From Clostridium sp. CAG:354_28_25 (GTDB taxonomy: Bacteria; Bacillota; Clostridia; TANB77; CAG-508): a stretch of 64,000 nucleotides of DNA. Under the pieces are notes generated by a model. That model saw only the letters and a list, made by a program, of their open reading frames with translations, was not told where the DNA came from and did no database searches. The position numbers were made by a program, and so were the translations under genes. The DNA lies in assembly GCA_001915925.1 (NCBI GenBank), contig MNRL01000014.1, positions 62,001-126,000 of the forward strand, written 5' to 3'. Positions 27,501 through 35,444 of the stretch are shown here, in pieces (position 1 is the first letter of the stretch; each line of letters starts with the position of its first letter).

Positions 27501-29301
27501 AATAACTTGTGTTATAAGTTATTTTATATCTTTGTTGAATAAATCCATCTGAATCCCATAGCTGTAATTGTGTACCATCACTAGTAGAATTATCAGTCAT
27601 ATCAAAAGCTTTACTAGAATCTAATGAAGATGTTATCTCATATATTCCATCTTCTACAGTTTTTTCTATTTGATTATCAAGTTTTATAAACATAAATTGT
27701 TGTGCTACAGAATTATTTCCTTCATATACTTGAACATTTCCTCCATTTGCAATATTCCCATTTGATATATCCAAATATAATCCACTATATTTAGATATTA
27801 TGCTATAACTTCCGTTATTATTCTTTATTATCTTCCATTTTTGTGAGGAAGTGCCATTTTCTTCATATTGCCACACATTTGTACCATTTGTATTTCCGCC
27901 ATTTTCTGTATCTAAAAGTTTTCCTGAATTTACATTTGTTATTGTATAATAACCATCTGTTTCATCATATTTTATATTAAATTTTTTCTGGATATTATTT
28001 TCTTCATACCATTCCCATAATAGTACGTTTGCTCCATTATCTTTTGAACCACCATTTATATCTAATCCTATATTTTGATTACTAAACATCGCGATTCTAT
28101 ATGTTCCATCTTCTAATGTCTCTAGTGGCTTTGTAATTTTTATAAAATAAAATTGTTGAGCAACTGACCCATTGCCTTCATATACTTGAACATTTCCTCC
28201 ATTAGCTATGTTTCCATTTTGTATATCTAAATATAATCCATTTGATTTTGATATTATGCTATAGCTTCCATTTGAATTTTTTTGTATTAACCATTTTTGT
28301 GCATCTGATCCATTTTCTTCATATTGCCATACATTAGTTCCATTAGATGTACCTCCGTTTTGCACATCTAATACTTTATTAGAATTTTTATTTCTTATTA
28401 TATAATATCCATTACCATCGTATTCTAAATCAAATTGCTTTTGTACATTATTTTCTTCATACCATTCCCATAATAGTACATTAGCTCCATTCTCTTGTGA
28501 GCCACCATCTATATCTATACCAATGTTTTGGTTACTAAACATTGCTATTCTATATGTTCCGTCTTCAATTGTCTTTTCTGGTTTTAAAATCTCTATAAAA
28601 GTAAATTGTTGTGCACTAGAATCATTTTCTTCGTATACTTGTACATTTGCTCCAGGTATAATATTTCCATTTTGTATATCTAAATGTAGTCCATTTAATT
28701 TTGATATTATACTATAACTTCCATTTGTGTTCTTTTGTATTATCCATTTTTGTGCATCAGATCCATTTTCTTCATATTGCCATACATTAGATCCATTTTT
28801 CATTCCTGCATTTTGCACATCTAATACTTTATTAGAATTTTTATTTCTTATTATATAATATCCATCATTACCATATTCAAGTTCAAATTGCTTTTGTACA
28901 TTATTTTCTTCGTACCAATCCCATAAAAGCACATTTGCTTCATTTTCTTTTGAACCACCATTTATATCTAATCCTATATTTGGATTACTATACATTGCTA
29001 TCCTATATGTTCCATCTTCGATTACCTTTGAACTTTTTGTTTGTATTTTCGAACTTTTATTAGTATTATTCTGTATTTCTAAATCTTGACTATATGTTTC
29101 ATTTTTATTAAGTTCTTCCATTTTATCTTCTTGATTTGTTTCTTTTATCAATGTATTATTTATTGTTTCATTGTCAATAATATTATTACTATCTAAAATT
29201 AAATTATTACCTATTAAATTATTATCTGCAAAAACCAAAGTGCAAATAGAAAAAATAACTATAATTATGGTTGCTGTTATTTTAATATATTTTTTCTTCA
29301 T
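24553..29301 (-). CDS. Secreted glucosaminidase-type hydrolase with seven ricin-type lectin domains and two SH3b domains
   Basis: A 1582-residue protein, the largest in the window. A signal peptide and Asn/Glu-rich spacer precede seven RICIN beta-trefoils (about 95-1110). A domain of ~320 residues resembles bacterial endo-beta-N-acetylglucosaminidases: start GIQERVNELVINHPNWQFEV, FMDSRNFLND, and the probable catalytic Glu in ARLFQEQGRNG (about 1285). Two bacterial SH3 domains (about 1450-1582, with LKVRSGPGQEY and VNIRIGPGQGY) follow and should bind peptide cross-bridges. It would cut peptidoglycan glycan strands. The start is ATG at 29301 behind GGGAGGG; the frame's earlier TTG is ignored. 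A hairpin upstream separates it from the polysaccharide operon. The first three trefoils are near-identical repeats. Confidence 0.9.
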   Translation of the reverse strand: MKKKYIKITATIIIVIFSICTLVFADNNLIGNNLILDSNNIIDNETINNTLIKETNQEDKMEELNKNETYSQDLEIQNNTNKSSKIQTKSSKVIEDGTYRIAMYSNPNIGLDINGGSKENEANVLLWDWYEENNVQKQFELEYGNDGYYIIRNKNSNKVLDVQNAGMKNGSNVWQYEENGSDAQKWIIQKNTNGSYSIISKLNGLHLDIQNGNIIPGANVQVYEENDSSAQQFTFIEILKPEKTIEDGTYRIAMFSNQNIGIDIDGGSQENGANVLLWEWYEENNVQKQFDLEYDGNGYYIIRNKNSNKVLDVQNGGTSNGTNVWQYEENGSDAQKWLIQKNSNGSYSIISKSNGLYLDIQNGNIANGGNVQVYEGNGSVAQQFYFIKITKPLETLEDGTYRIAMFSNQNIGLDINGGSKDNGANVLLWEWYEENNIQKKFNIKYDETDGYYTITNVNSGKLLDTENGGNTNGTNVWQYEENGTSSQKWKIIKNNNGSYSIISKYSGLYLDISNGNIANGGNVQVYEGNNSVAQQFMFIKLDNQIEKTVEDGIYEITSSLDSSKAFDMTDNSTSDGTQLQLWDSDGFIQQRYKITYNTSYYTITAMNSNKVLAINDNNQVIQKTASGDIKEKWSIKSFDNNKYTFVSLSNDYCIDIPSANASNGVKLQVYEENNSDAQKFYLTNRTPMQGKQTIKDGIYKIGTAINSSQVFDITDGSLDNGKQIQLWGSWEATQQNFEITYNGDGYYTIKSKLSNKVLAVDNANVKNGTKIIQQDEQGTDQEKWIIKDEGNNNYSIISKCNNYYIDVPSANCSDGIKIQMYENNVTNSQRFQFIQIGTERTIEDGTYRISLFNNENLGLDIESSSRRNCANVLIWEWFDNNIQKEFNLQYIEADGCYIITNVNSGKVLDAENGGTTNYTNVWQYEYNGSAAQKWFIIKDANGSYSIHSKASGLCLDVENGNLANGSNVRLYESNNSAAQEFKFIKQKSKATKYMEDGLYKIVTKINQDIGFDIADGSIENGANLQLWKYHGVNQEKFILSYEDGYYTIVASHSNKVLELKSNSKIEQNEKNSGNNMQKWILIPDGSGAYNIVSKANGLYMDVENGNINEGISVRGYQGNGTQAQLFVFGNCGINIDTNKYPGIQERVNELVINHPNWQFEVLYTGIDFYTAVQGEYEYDNRKANLVDTNVYKGDWIAPNPYVSGNWASASYNGIAYFMDSRNFLNDVDAFQFVDLADYYNSGATIDSIQYQVNGTFLNNFAEDVRISCEHQNVNPYYIIARLFQEQGRNGSITIYMDGGDGKTYFNPFNIGAQVGNDFATALAKAKEQGWDSMQKGIEGGITFVKQNYLDAKQNTLYLNKFDVNPNSPGGFYTHQYMQNLSAAYSEARTFRGAYADTGTLDNTIKFIIPVYENMPESPAAKPTGSGSSTDPSFPAISDQGPKNVQVFDIQTTLKVRSGPGQEYAEIEKLQNGTILLSIERYVNGWQKVITPSGTVGYCSGEYLQFINDVTNCNERVAISTTGSVNIRIGPGQGYTSLGTFRDGTTGTRILKDVYFADGYTWDLIILDDGTKGFVASKYLRII

Positions 29302-29314
29302 CAAAGCCCTCCCT

Positions 29315-29350
29315 ATTAATAAAAATAATCCCTCTTTTATTTTTATTAAT
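29315..29350 (-). terminator. Hairpin at the end of the polysaccharide operon
   Basis: Perfect 14-bp AT-rich stem (29315-29328 / 29337-29350) with an 8-base loop, directly at the stop codon of the gtrB-like gene. The T-rich tract lies in the stem itself, so strength is uncertain. Confidence 0.5.
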
Positions 29351-30318
29351 TACTTTTCTTTAGTAATATTACCAATTTCATTGTTTTCTCTTACATTGTT
29401 ATACTCATTAACTAAATATAATGGTCTACTTTTTGTCTCATTAAATATTCTTCCTAAATATTCGCCAATTATTCCAAATAACAATATTTGAATTCCACTA
29501 AAAAATAGAATTAAAAGTATAATTGCTTGATAAGCATCTATTTTCCCTGTAACTAAAATCATTTTGCAAATTACATATATAAAATATATTACTAAAGCTA
29601 AAAATGTTGGTATACAAATATATGTAGCTAATCTTAAAGGTGATGTTGTAAATGAAGTTATTCCATCAATTGCCAAATCTACTAATTTTTTATAATTCCA
29701 TTTAGTTTTTCCTGCTATTCTTGGATCTCTATCATATAATACTTCTTTTTTCTTATAACCAATCCAACTAAACATACTTTTTGAACATCTTTGTGATTCT
29801 CTCATCATTTTTAATGCATTTACACATCTCTTGTCTAATAATCTAAAATCACCTGTATCTTTTTGTATTTCTACATTAGTTAGACTTTGTAAAACTTTAT
29901 AGTACATTTTAGAAGTGAATTTTTTTAACCATGTTTCACCTTTTCTTGTTCTTCTTCTAGCATAAACGTCATCGTATCCTTGTTCCCACCATTTTAATAG
30001 CTCTGGAATCAATTCAGGTGGATCTTGTAAGTCAGCATCCATAAAAATTACACAATCTCCTGTTGCATAATCCAAGCCTGCTATCATAGCTGTTTCTTTT
30101 CCAAAATTTCTAGAAAAATCCACATAGCTTATTCTAGCATCATCTTCTCTCCATTGTTTTATTATTCTTAGTGTGCTATCTTTACTAACATCATTAACGA
30201 ATAATATTTCAAATTCATATTTTTTTATATTATTTATTAATTCATTTAATCTTTCTCTTAAAAATGGTAACGACTCTTCTTCATTATATGCTGGTATTAT
30301 TATTGTTACTTTCTTCAT
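29350..30318 (-). CDS. GtrB-like polyprenyl-phosphate glycosyltransferase
   Basis: A 322-residue GT2 enzyme with VTIIIPAYNEEE, DADLQDPPELIPELL, KDTGDFRLLDKR and two C-terminal transmembrane helices, the GtrB / dolichol-phosphate-glucose synthase architecture. It charges undecaprenyl phosphate with a hexose on the cytoplasmic side. Its start lies inside the gtrA-like gene (35-base overlap), the classic GtrA-GtrB pairing, so GtrA would flip the product. It parallels the protein at 12017-12970 but with a different C-terminal tail (REDDAR and QRCSKSMFSW blocks differ), suggesting a distinct sugar or acceptor pathway. AGGTGAT precedes the ATG. It is the last gene of the long operon. Confidence 0.9.
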   Translation of the reverse strand: MKKVTIIIPAYNEEESLPFLRERLNELINNIKKYEFEILFVNDVSKDSTLRIIKQWREDDARISYVDFSRNFGKETAMIAGLDYATGDCVIFMDADLQDPPELIPELLKWWEQGYDDVYARRRTRKGETWLKKFTSKMYYKVLQSLTNVEIQKDTGDFRLLDKRCVNALKMMRESQRCSKSMFSWIGYKKKEVLYDRDPRIAGKTKWNYKKLVDLAIDGITSFTTSPLRLATYICIPTFLALVIYFIYVICKMILVTGKIDAYQAIILLILFFSGIQILLFGIIGEYLGRIFNETKSRPLYLVNEYNNVRENNEIGNITKEK

Positions 30319-30751
30319 TTATATCACCTATTTTATCTTTTTTCTTAAATGCAAAAAACTTACTAATAAAGAAATTTAATATTATTACTATAACTGTCAT
30401 AAAACATTTACTTATCATCTCTGGAATGGCTGTTTTGAACAATACAAAACAGCCTCCAAATTCAACAATCATTGTAAACGCTCTTCCTAAAATAAATTTA
30501 AAAAATTGGTTTAATTTTTCTTTAAAATTTTTAGCATCAGAATGAAATACTAAATCCTTATTAGTTACATATGCAAATAGCACTGCAAGAACAATTGCTA
30601 TGAAATTAGATAAGTCTTCATTCCAATCCCATATTTTGTTCATTACGTAAAATGAACCAACATTTACAATTGTTGTAAAAACTCCAAATATTACATAGAA
30701 TATAATTTCCTTAGTACAAAACTTTTTTATTAATTTTTTTATTTTATCCAT
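30284..30751 (-). CDS. GtrA-like flippase family protein
   Basis: A 155-residue protein with four transmembrane helices. It begins with a basic amphipathic segment, then the GtrA signature-like IIFYVIFGVFTTIVNVGSFY, and the later NFIAIVLAVLFAYVTNKDLVF and KFILGRAFTMIVEFGG motifs. GtrA (PF04138) proteins are thought to flip undecaprenyl-phosphate-linked sugars to the outer face. It overlaps the gtrB-like gene downstream and follows another polyprenyl GT2 by 11 bases. The C-terminal tail is Asn/Glu-rich and likely cytosolic. AGGGA precedes the ATG. Confidence 0.88.
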   Translation of the reverse strand: MDKIKKLIKKFCTKEIIFYVIFGVFTTIVNVGSFYVMNKIWDWNEDLSNFIAIVLAVLFAYVTNKDLVFHSDAKNFKEKLNQFFKFILGRAFTMIVEFGGCFVLFKTAIPEMISKCFMTVIVIILNFFISKFFAFKKKDKIGDINEESNNNNTSI

Positions 30752-30762
30752 TGTTCCCTACC

Positions 30763-31701
30763 TTACTTGTTTTCTATTTGTTTCCATTTTAATAAATTCA
30801 ATTCATAATTTTCTTTATGTTGTCTTGTTATTGTATCTAGTATAACCCCACATTGGAAAGTAATTGCAGCTAAGCTTACAAAACCTGTAGCCAATATTGC
30901 TGATGGCATTTTTGTTATTAATGATGTTTTAAAGAATTCTACTAATACTGGTATACCAACAGCTAGTCCACAAATTAAAAATATTAAAGCTAATATTGTA
31001 AAGAACGCAAAAGGTCTATAATCTTTAAACATCCTTACAATTGTTTTTACTACTTTTATTCCATCTCCTACTGTGTTTAATTTAGAATTACTTCCTTCTG
31101 GTCTGTCTCTATAATCAATCGGAATTTCCTTTATTATATATTTCTTATCTAATGCATATAAAGACATTTCTGTTTCTATCTCAAAATTTGGACTTAAAAC
31201 AGGCATATTTTTTACAAACATTTTATTAAAAGCTCTATATCCTGTCATAATATCTTTTAAATCTGTTTTAAACAATACATTGATTGCTTTTTTTACTAAA
31301 TTGTTTCCAAATTCGTGGAAGTGTCTTTTATTTTCTTTTTGATATGTTCCATTTGATAATCTATCTCCAATTGCCATATCTGCTTTACCTTCTCTAATTG
31401 GCTCTATTAATTTATGAACAAATTCTGCTGGATAAGTATCATCTCCATCTACCATAATATATATGTCTGCTTCTATGTCTCTAAACATGCTTCTTACTAC
31501 ATTACCTTTTCCTTGTCTATACTCATTTACTACTATTGCTCCATTTTTCTTAGCTATTTCTTCGGTTTTATCTTTTGAATTATTATTATAAACATATATA
31601 TCTGCTTCTGGTAATTCCTTTCTAAAATCCTTTATTACCTTTTCTATTGTTAGTTCCTCATTATAACATGGTATTAATACTGCAATTTTTTCTTCTTTCA
31701 T
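30763..31701 (-). CDS. DPM1/GtrB-type GT2 with C-terminal membrane helices
   Basis: A 312-residue enzyme. The GT-A domain begins IAVLIPCYNEELTIEKVIKDF and has the DGDDTYPAEFV metal/donor motif, a MTGYRAFN segment and FEIETEMSLYAL, as in dolichol- or undecaprenyl-phosphate mannose/glucose synthases. Two C-terminal helices follow. The start is ATG at 31701, where TAATG joins the stop of the gene upstream by a 1-base overlap; AGGAGG is 6 bases before it. Three polyprenyl-sugar synthases now exist in the window, consistent with several lipid-linked donors. It probably feeds one of the two adjacent large membrane proteins at 31701-35439 (inference). Confidence 0.88.
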   Translation of the reverse strand: MKEEKIAVLIPCYNEELTIEKVIKDFRKELPEADIYVYNNNSKDKTEEIAKKNGAIVVNEYRQGKGNVVRSMFRDIEADIYIMVDGDDTYPAEFVHKLIEPIREGKADMAIGDRLSNGTYQKENKRHFHEFGNNLVKKAINVLFKTDLKDIMTGYRAFNKMFVKNMPVLSPNFEIETEMSLYALDKKYIIKEIPIDYRDRPEGSNSKLNTVGDGIKVVKTIVRMFKDYRPFAFFTILALIFLICGLAVGIPVLVEFFKTSLITKMPSAILATGFVSLAAITFQCGVILDTITRQHKENYELNLLKWKQIENK

Positions 31702-33599
31702 TATACTTCCTCCTCTTTCATTTCTTCCTTTTTTACAATAAAAGTTATTCCAATATATAGTGGCATTAAAAGTAACATTGAATATACGTATCTTAATTCT
31801 ACTACTGGTCCAGCTACTGATGTAAGCCATAAAAATAATATTGGTAACATTATTATAATCTTTTTATAACTTTGTGTATATATACAATATGTTATACATA
31901 TTAATAATAACCAGAAATATAGGCCTATACTTGTTATCACCATTGATAATACAGGTATATCCTTCATTAAAATATGGTTGTTAATTCTATCTATATAACT
32001 TAAATTTAATAAAGACCTAGGATGAATATCATATTTATATTCAATAGGCATTTCATAAATTTCTTTAGAAATGTTTTCATCTAAATCAACTGTACCTATA
32101 TTTTGAATAACGTTTGCAGTTTCATCTCTAAAATTCGGTACTCCCCATATATTATAACTATTTGGAGAATAATATCCATAAGTATTTAATAAAAATGCAG
32201 ATATTGTTTGCCCTGGATATTTTAATGCTAATTTAAAATATGTTTTTAATAATGTTACTTTATCTTCTTTAATTGCCTCTTCTGAAAAATCAAATTTTAC
32301 ATTATCAGATATTAAAGATTGATATTCTGAAGCAATTTTTTCATCTTCTACTGGTAAATATTTGTGAATGTTAGCTTGCTCTTCCTCTGTTAAATTCTGA
32401 TTTTCGTATTTTATTAGTCTTGCAAACTGTTGCATTGGTATACTTAGCGCCTCTCTAGTTTTAGCTTCTGTTACATTTAAGGCATTTAAAATTGGTCCTT
32501 GTATTATAAAAAATACAATTATTGGTACTATAAAAACAGTTAATATTTTCATTCTTATATTTTTACATGCTATTAGCATAACAATTAAAGTTAGCAATAT
32601 AACATATATTCCATTATTTCTCAAAAGAACTAATAAAAGTAACAATATAGAAAATATTATAGCTTTACCCTTTTTCTTGAAGAATTCTTCTTTTTTAGTA
32701 ATTATTTCTGCAATTCCTATTACCACTAAAATCATGGTTAATGTAAAGAACATACTTTTTTCTATTCTAACTGCATACATCGCTGTTAATGGATTCAATA
32801 ATAAAATTAAAAAGGTAATTATTCTCCATTTTGTAGGTATCTTTTTCTTTGCCATATAATATATTAATATTGATAATACTAAACTTGTTGCAATCATTTG
32901 AATAATTGTATAAATTGCTAAACCATAATTTCCATTGCCTAAAATGCTTTTTCCAAAATTCCATAATCCACCAAAAAACAAAGTAAATAATATTGGATGA
33001 TGGTTATTATAAGATGTATATCCACTTATCTGCTCTAAACAACTAATTGCATCATATTGTATTGCCCCTGGATAGTAATATAAAAAGTACGGAATATATG
33101 AAATAAAAAATATTCCAGCTACAAAGAATATAGATTTTTTATTCGCTGTAAACAATTTATATTCTTTATTATTAATATTTAATTTTTTTAATAAATCTTT
33201 AGCATGATAAAATATTAAAGCCAAAACATTATCAAAAATTATAAAATAAGTAATTACTTTTATTATGACATATAGTATAAATTTTTTTGAGTTAGGTATT
33301 GTTCCATTACAGTAAATATTTCCTATATTTCCACATAAATAAAATATCGAAAATAATATTGCTAAAATTGATGTACAAATCCAAAGTCTTTTTTCTTTTA
33401 TACTATATGCTTTTTTTAATAGTATAAAAATCCCTACAAAGAAAATTAAATATAATATATCATAAGTTTCTCCTGCAAGTTTTAAATAATTTCCCTCTTG
33501 CAAAAAATATACACTTATTCCTAAAGCTACAAAAATTGTTATAGCAAATAGCACTACATTTATATATTTATTTATAATAGAAATTATTTTACTCCTCAT
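31701..33599 (-). CDS. Large polytopic membrane protein, GT-C-like (DUF6020-type), paralog 1
   Basis: A 632-residue protein with about 12 transmembrane helices. After helix 5 comes SYIPYFLYYYPGAIQYDAISCLEQISG, with an Asp in the first large outside loop, and then NNHHPILFTLFFGGLW. The second half has a long outside segment (roughly 400-540) including FARLIKYENQNLTEEEQ and NTYGYYSPNSYN, followed by two helices. The layout recalls GT-C glycosyltransferases and the DUF6020 family; family assignment is from memory and function is inference. It is clearly paralogous to the next gene upstream, which matches it block for block. GGAGG precedes the ATG at 33599; it overlaps its neighbours by 11 bases and 1 base. 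Confidence 0.7.
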   Translation of the reverse strand: MRSKIISIINKYINVVLFAITIFVALGISVYFLQEGNYLKLAGETYDILYLIFFVGIFILLKKAYSIKEKRLWICTSILAILFSIFYLCGNIGNIYCNGTIPNSKKFILYVIIKVITYFIIFDNVLALIFYHAKDLLKKLNINNKEYKLFTANKKSIFFVAGIFFISYIPYFLYYYPGAIQYDAISCLEQISGYTSYNNHHPILFTLFFGGLWNFGKSILGNGNYGLAIYTIIQMIATSLVLSILIYYMAKKKIPTKWRIITFLILLLNPLTAMYAVRIEKSMFFTLTMILVVIGIAEIITKKEEFFKKKGKAIIFSILLLLLVLLRNNGIYVILLTLIVMLIACKNIRMKILTVFIVPIIVFFIIQGPILNALNVTEAKTREALSIPMQQFARLIKYENQNLTEEEQANIHKYLPVEDEKIASEYQSLISDNVKFDFSEEAIKEDKVTLLKTYFKLALKYPGQTISAFLLNTYGYYSPNSYNIWGVPNFRDETANVIQNIGTVDLDENISKEIYEMPIEYKYDIHPRSLLNLSYIDRINNHILMKDIPVLSMVITSIGLYFWLLLICITYCIYTQSYKKIIIMLPILFLWLTSVAGPVVELRYVYSMLLLMPLYIGITFIVKKEEMKEEEV

Positions 33600-35439
33600 T
33601 TTTTCCTCCTTCAATTTTATTATTCTGATAATTAATAGTGAATCCTAATAATGGCATCATAAATAAAATCAAAGTATAGACATATCTTAGTTCCACTAAA
33701 GGTCCAATAATAGTTGTTGCCCATAATAAAAACATTGGTATATATGCAATTATAAATTTGTATTTTTTACTATAAATTAAATAAGTAAATCCTAATAATA
33801 ACATCCAAAAATATAATCCTAAACTTGATGATATTAATGAAATAACTGGTATATCTCTATATAAAAAATGTCTGCATATTGTATCTATTAGTTTTGAATC
33901 CCATAATCTTGTATTTTTCAAATCATTCTCAGGACTCGTAAATCCTTCTAAAACAACTTTACTTTCATCATTATATTCATGAATACCATAAAGCATATTA
34001 TTATTTGGAGAATAATATCCATATGAATTTATTATGAAAGATGAAATCGTTTGACCTGGGAATTTAAAGAACAATTTTACGTATAATTCTATTAATCCTA
34101 ATTTGTCTTCTTCAAAAGCTTCTCTATTTAAATTAGCTTTTATATCGTCTGATATTGTTGGCTTATACTCTTCTATTATTTCTTCATCTGTCATATTTAA
34201 ATACTTATGAATTTCATTATATTCTTCTTCAGTCAAGTTGTCTTTTTCATACTTTATAATTCTTGCAAATTGTTGTAATGGTACACTTAAAGCTTCCTCA
34301 CTTCCCATTGGAATAATATTAAATGCTTTCCAAACTGGACCTTTAATTATATAAAACATTGCAACCGGTATTAAAAATAATATTAATATATTTTTCCAAT
34401 ATTTTCTTTTTACAATTAATACAACTAAAAAGCACGCTAATGCTATATATATACCATTATTTCTTAATAATGATATTAGCAGTATTTCGATAACAAAAGT
34501 AAAATAATGAATTTTCTTTTTAAAGTATTCTTCTGAATTTGTAAACATTTCAATAATTTGTATATTAGCCAGAATTAACAGCAAAGCAAAGAAAATACTT
34601 TTTTCTATTCTTACTGCAAAACATGGAATAAGTGGATTAATCAAAAATATAGCAAATGTTATCATTCTATATTTTGTGGCTACTCCTTTTTTTGCCATAT
34701 AATATAAAACATATGATAACACAAGTGATGTTGCAAGCATCTGTATTATTGAATATATAGCAAATCCAATATTACCATCATTAAATAATGCTTTACCTAA
34801 ATTCCACAAACCACCTATATATAGTGTATATATTATTGGTTGGTGATCCTCATATGGTATATCTCCTATTATCTGCATAAGTCCATTCGTAGCATCCCAA
34901 AAGAAACTTCCAGGATAACAAAATAAAAAGAATGGTATCTCTACTAAAAAGAATATTAATGCTATCAACCAAAATGATTTCATATTAGCTGTAAAAAATT
35001 TATATTCTTTGTTTTCTTTTTTCCATTTATTGTATATTGAAGGTATTTTATTTATCAACATAACTATTATGCTACTAAAAATAAAGAAATATGTTACAAT
35101 TTTTATTAATACATATAAAATAAATTTTTTTGAACTAGGTATTATTGTTTCTCTATAAACATTACAAATATCTCCAATTGCTAAACATATTGCAAATATA
35201 AATCCAAGTATTAATGAACATATCCATAATCTTTTGTCTTTTATTTGAAAACTCTTGTATATTATATAAAAAATAAATATTATATATAATATATAAAGAA
35301 CATTATATATACTGCTGTTTAGCTTTAAAGCATTCAAATCATTATCAAATGTAACATTTATTCCTATAGCAACAAATATCGTTAATAATACTGCAATAAT
35401 ATTTTTATACTTTAAAACAATCTCCTTTAATTTTCCCAT
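33589..35439 (-). CDS. Large polytopic membrane protein, GT-C-like (DUF6020-type), paralog 2
   Basis: A 616-residue protein, paralogous to the 31701-33599 product, with shared blocks CYPGSFFWDATNGLMQIIG, EDHQPIIYTLYIGGLWNLG, AVRIEKSIFF, SLLRNNGIY and PLQQFARIIKYE. There are about 12 helices and a large outside loop before the last two. A tandem duplication with divergence suggests two transferases using different acceptors or sugars. The start is uncertain: ATG at 35439 has AGAAGG touching it, whereas TTG at 35448 gives a TTGA overlap with the stop of the upstream gene and an AAAGGA site 3 bases away. I keep ATG. Function is inferred from context with lipid-linked sugar synthases. Confidence 0.7.
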   Translation of the reverse strand: MGKLKEIVLKYKNIIAVLLTIFVAIGINVTFDNDLNALKLNSSIYNVLYILYIIFIFYIIYKSFQIKDKRLWICSLILGFIFAICLAIGDICNVYRETIIPSSKKFILYVLIKIVTYFFIFSSIIVMLINKIPSIYNKWKKENKEYKFFTANMKSFWLIALIFFLVEIPFFLFCYPGSFFWDATNGLMQIIGDIPYEDHQPIIYTLYIGGLWNLGKALFNDGNIGFAIYSIIQMLATSLVLSYVLYYMAKKGVATKYRMITFAIFLINPLIPCFAVRIEKSIFFALLLILANIQIIEMFTNSEEYFKKKIHYFTFVIEILLISLLRNNGIYIALACFLVVLIVKRKYWKNILILFLIPVAMFYIIKGPVWKAFNIIPMGSEEALSVPLQQFARIIKYEKDNLTEEEYNEIHKYLNMTDEEIIEEYKPTISDDIKANLNREAFEEDKLGLIELYVKLFFKFPGQTISSFIINSYGYYSPNNNMLYGIHEYNDESKVVLEGFTSPENDLKNTRLWDSKLIDTICRHFLYRDIPVISLISSSLGLYFWMLLLGFTYLIYSKKYKFIIAYIPMFLLWATTIIGPLVELRYVYTLILFMMPLLGFTINYQNNKIEGGKNEE

Positions 35440-35444
35440 CCTTC

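Noticed and set aside
19735..29301. Long regular repeats that might suggest a CRISPR array or satellite DNA
   Set aside because: The repeats are about 440-450 bases, in frame, and encode beta-trefoil lectin domains; there are no short identical repeats with unique spacers.
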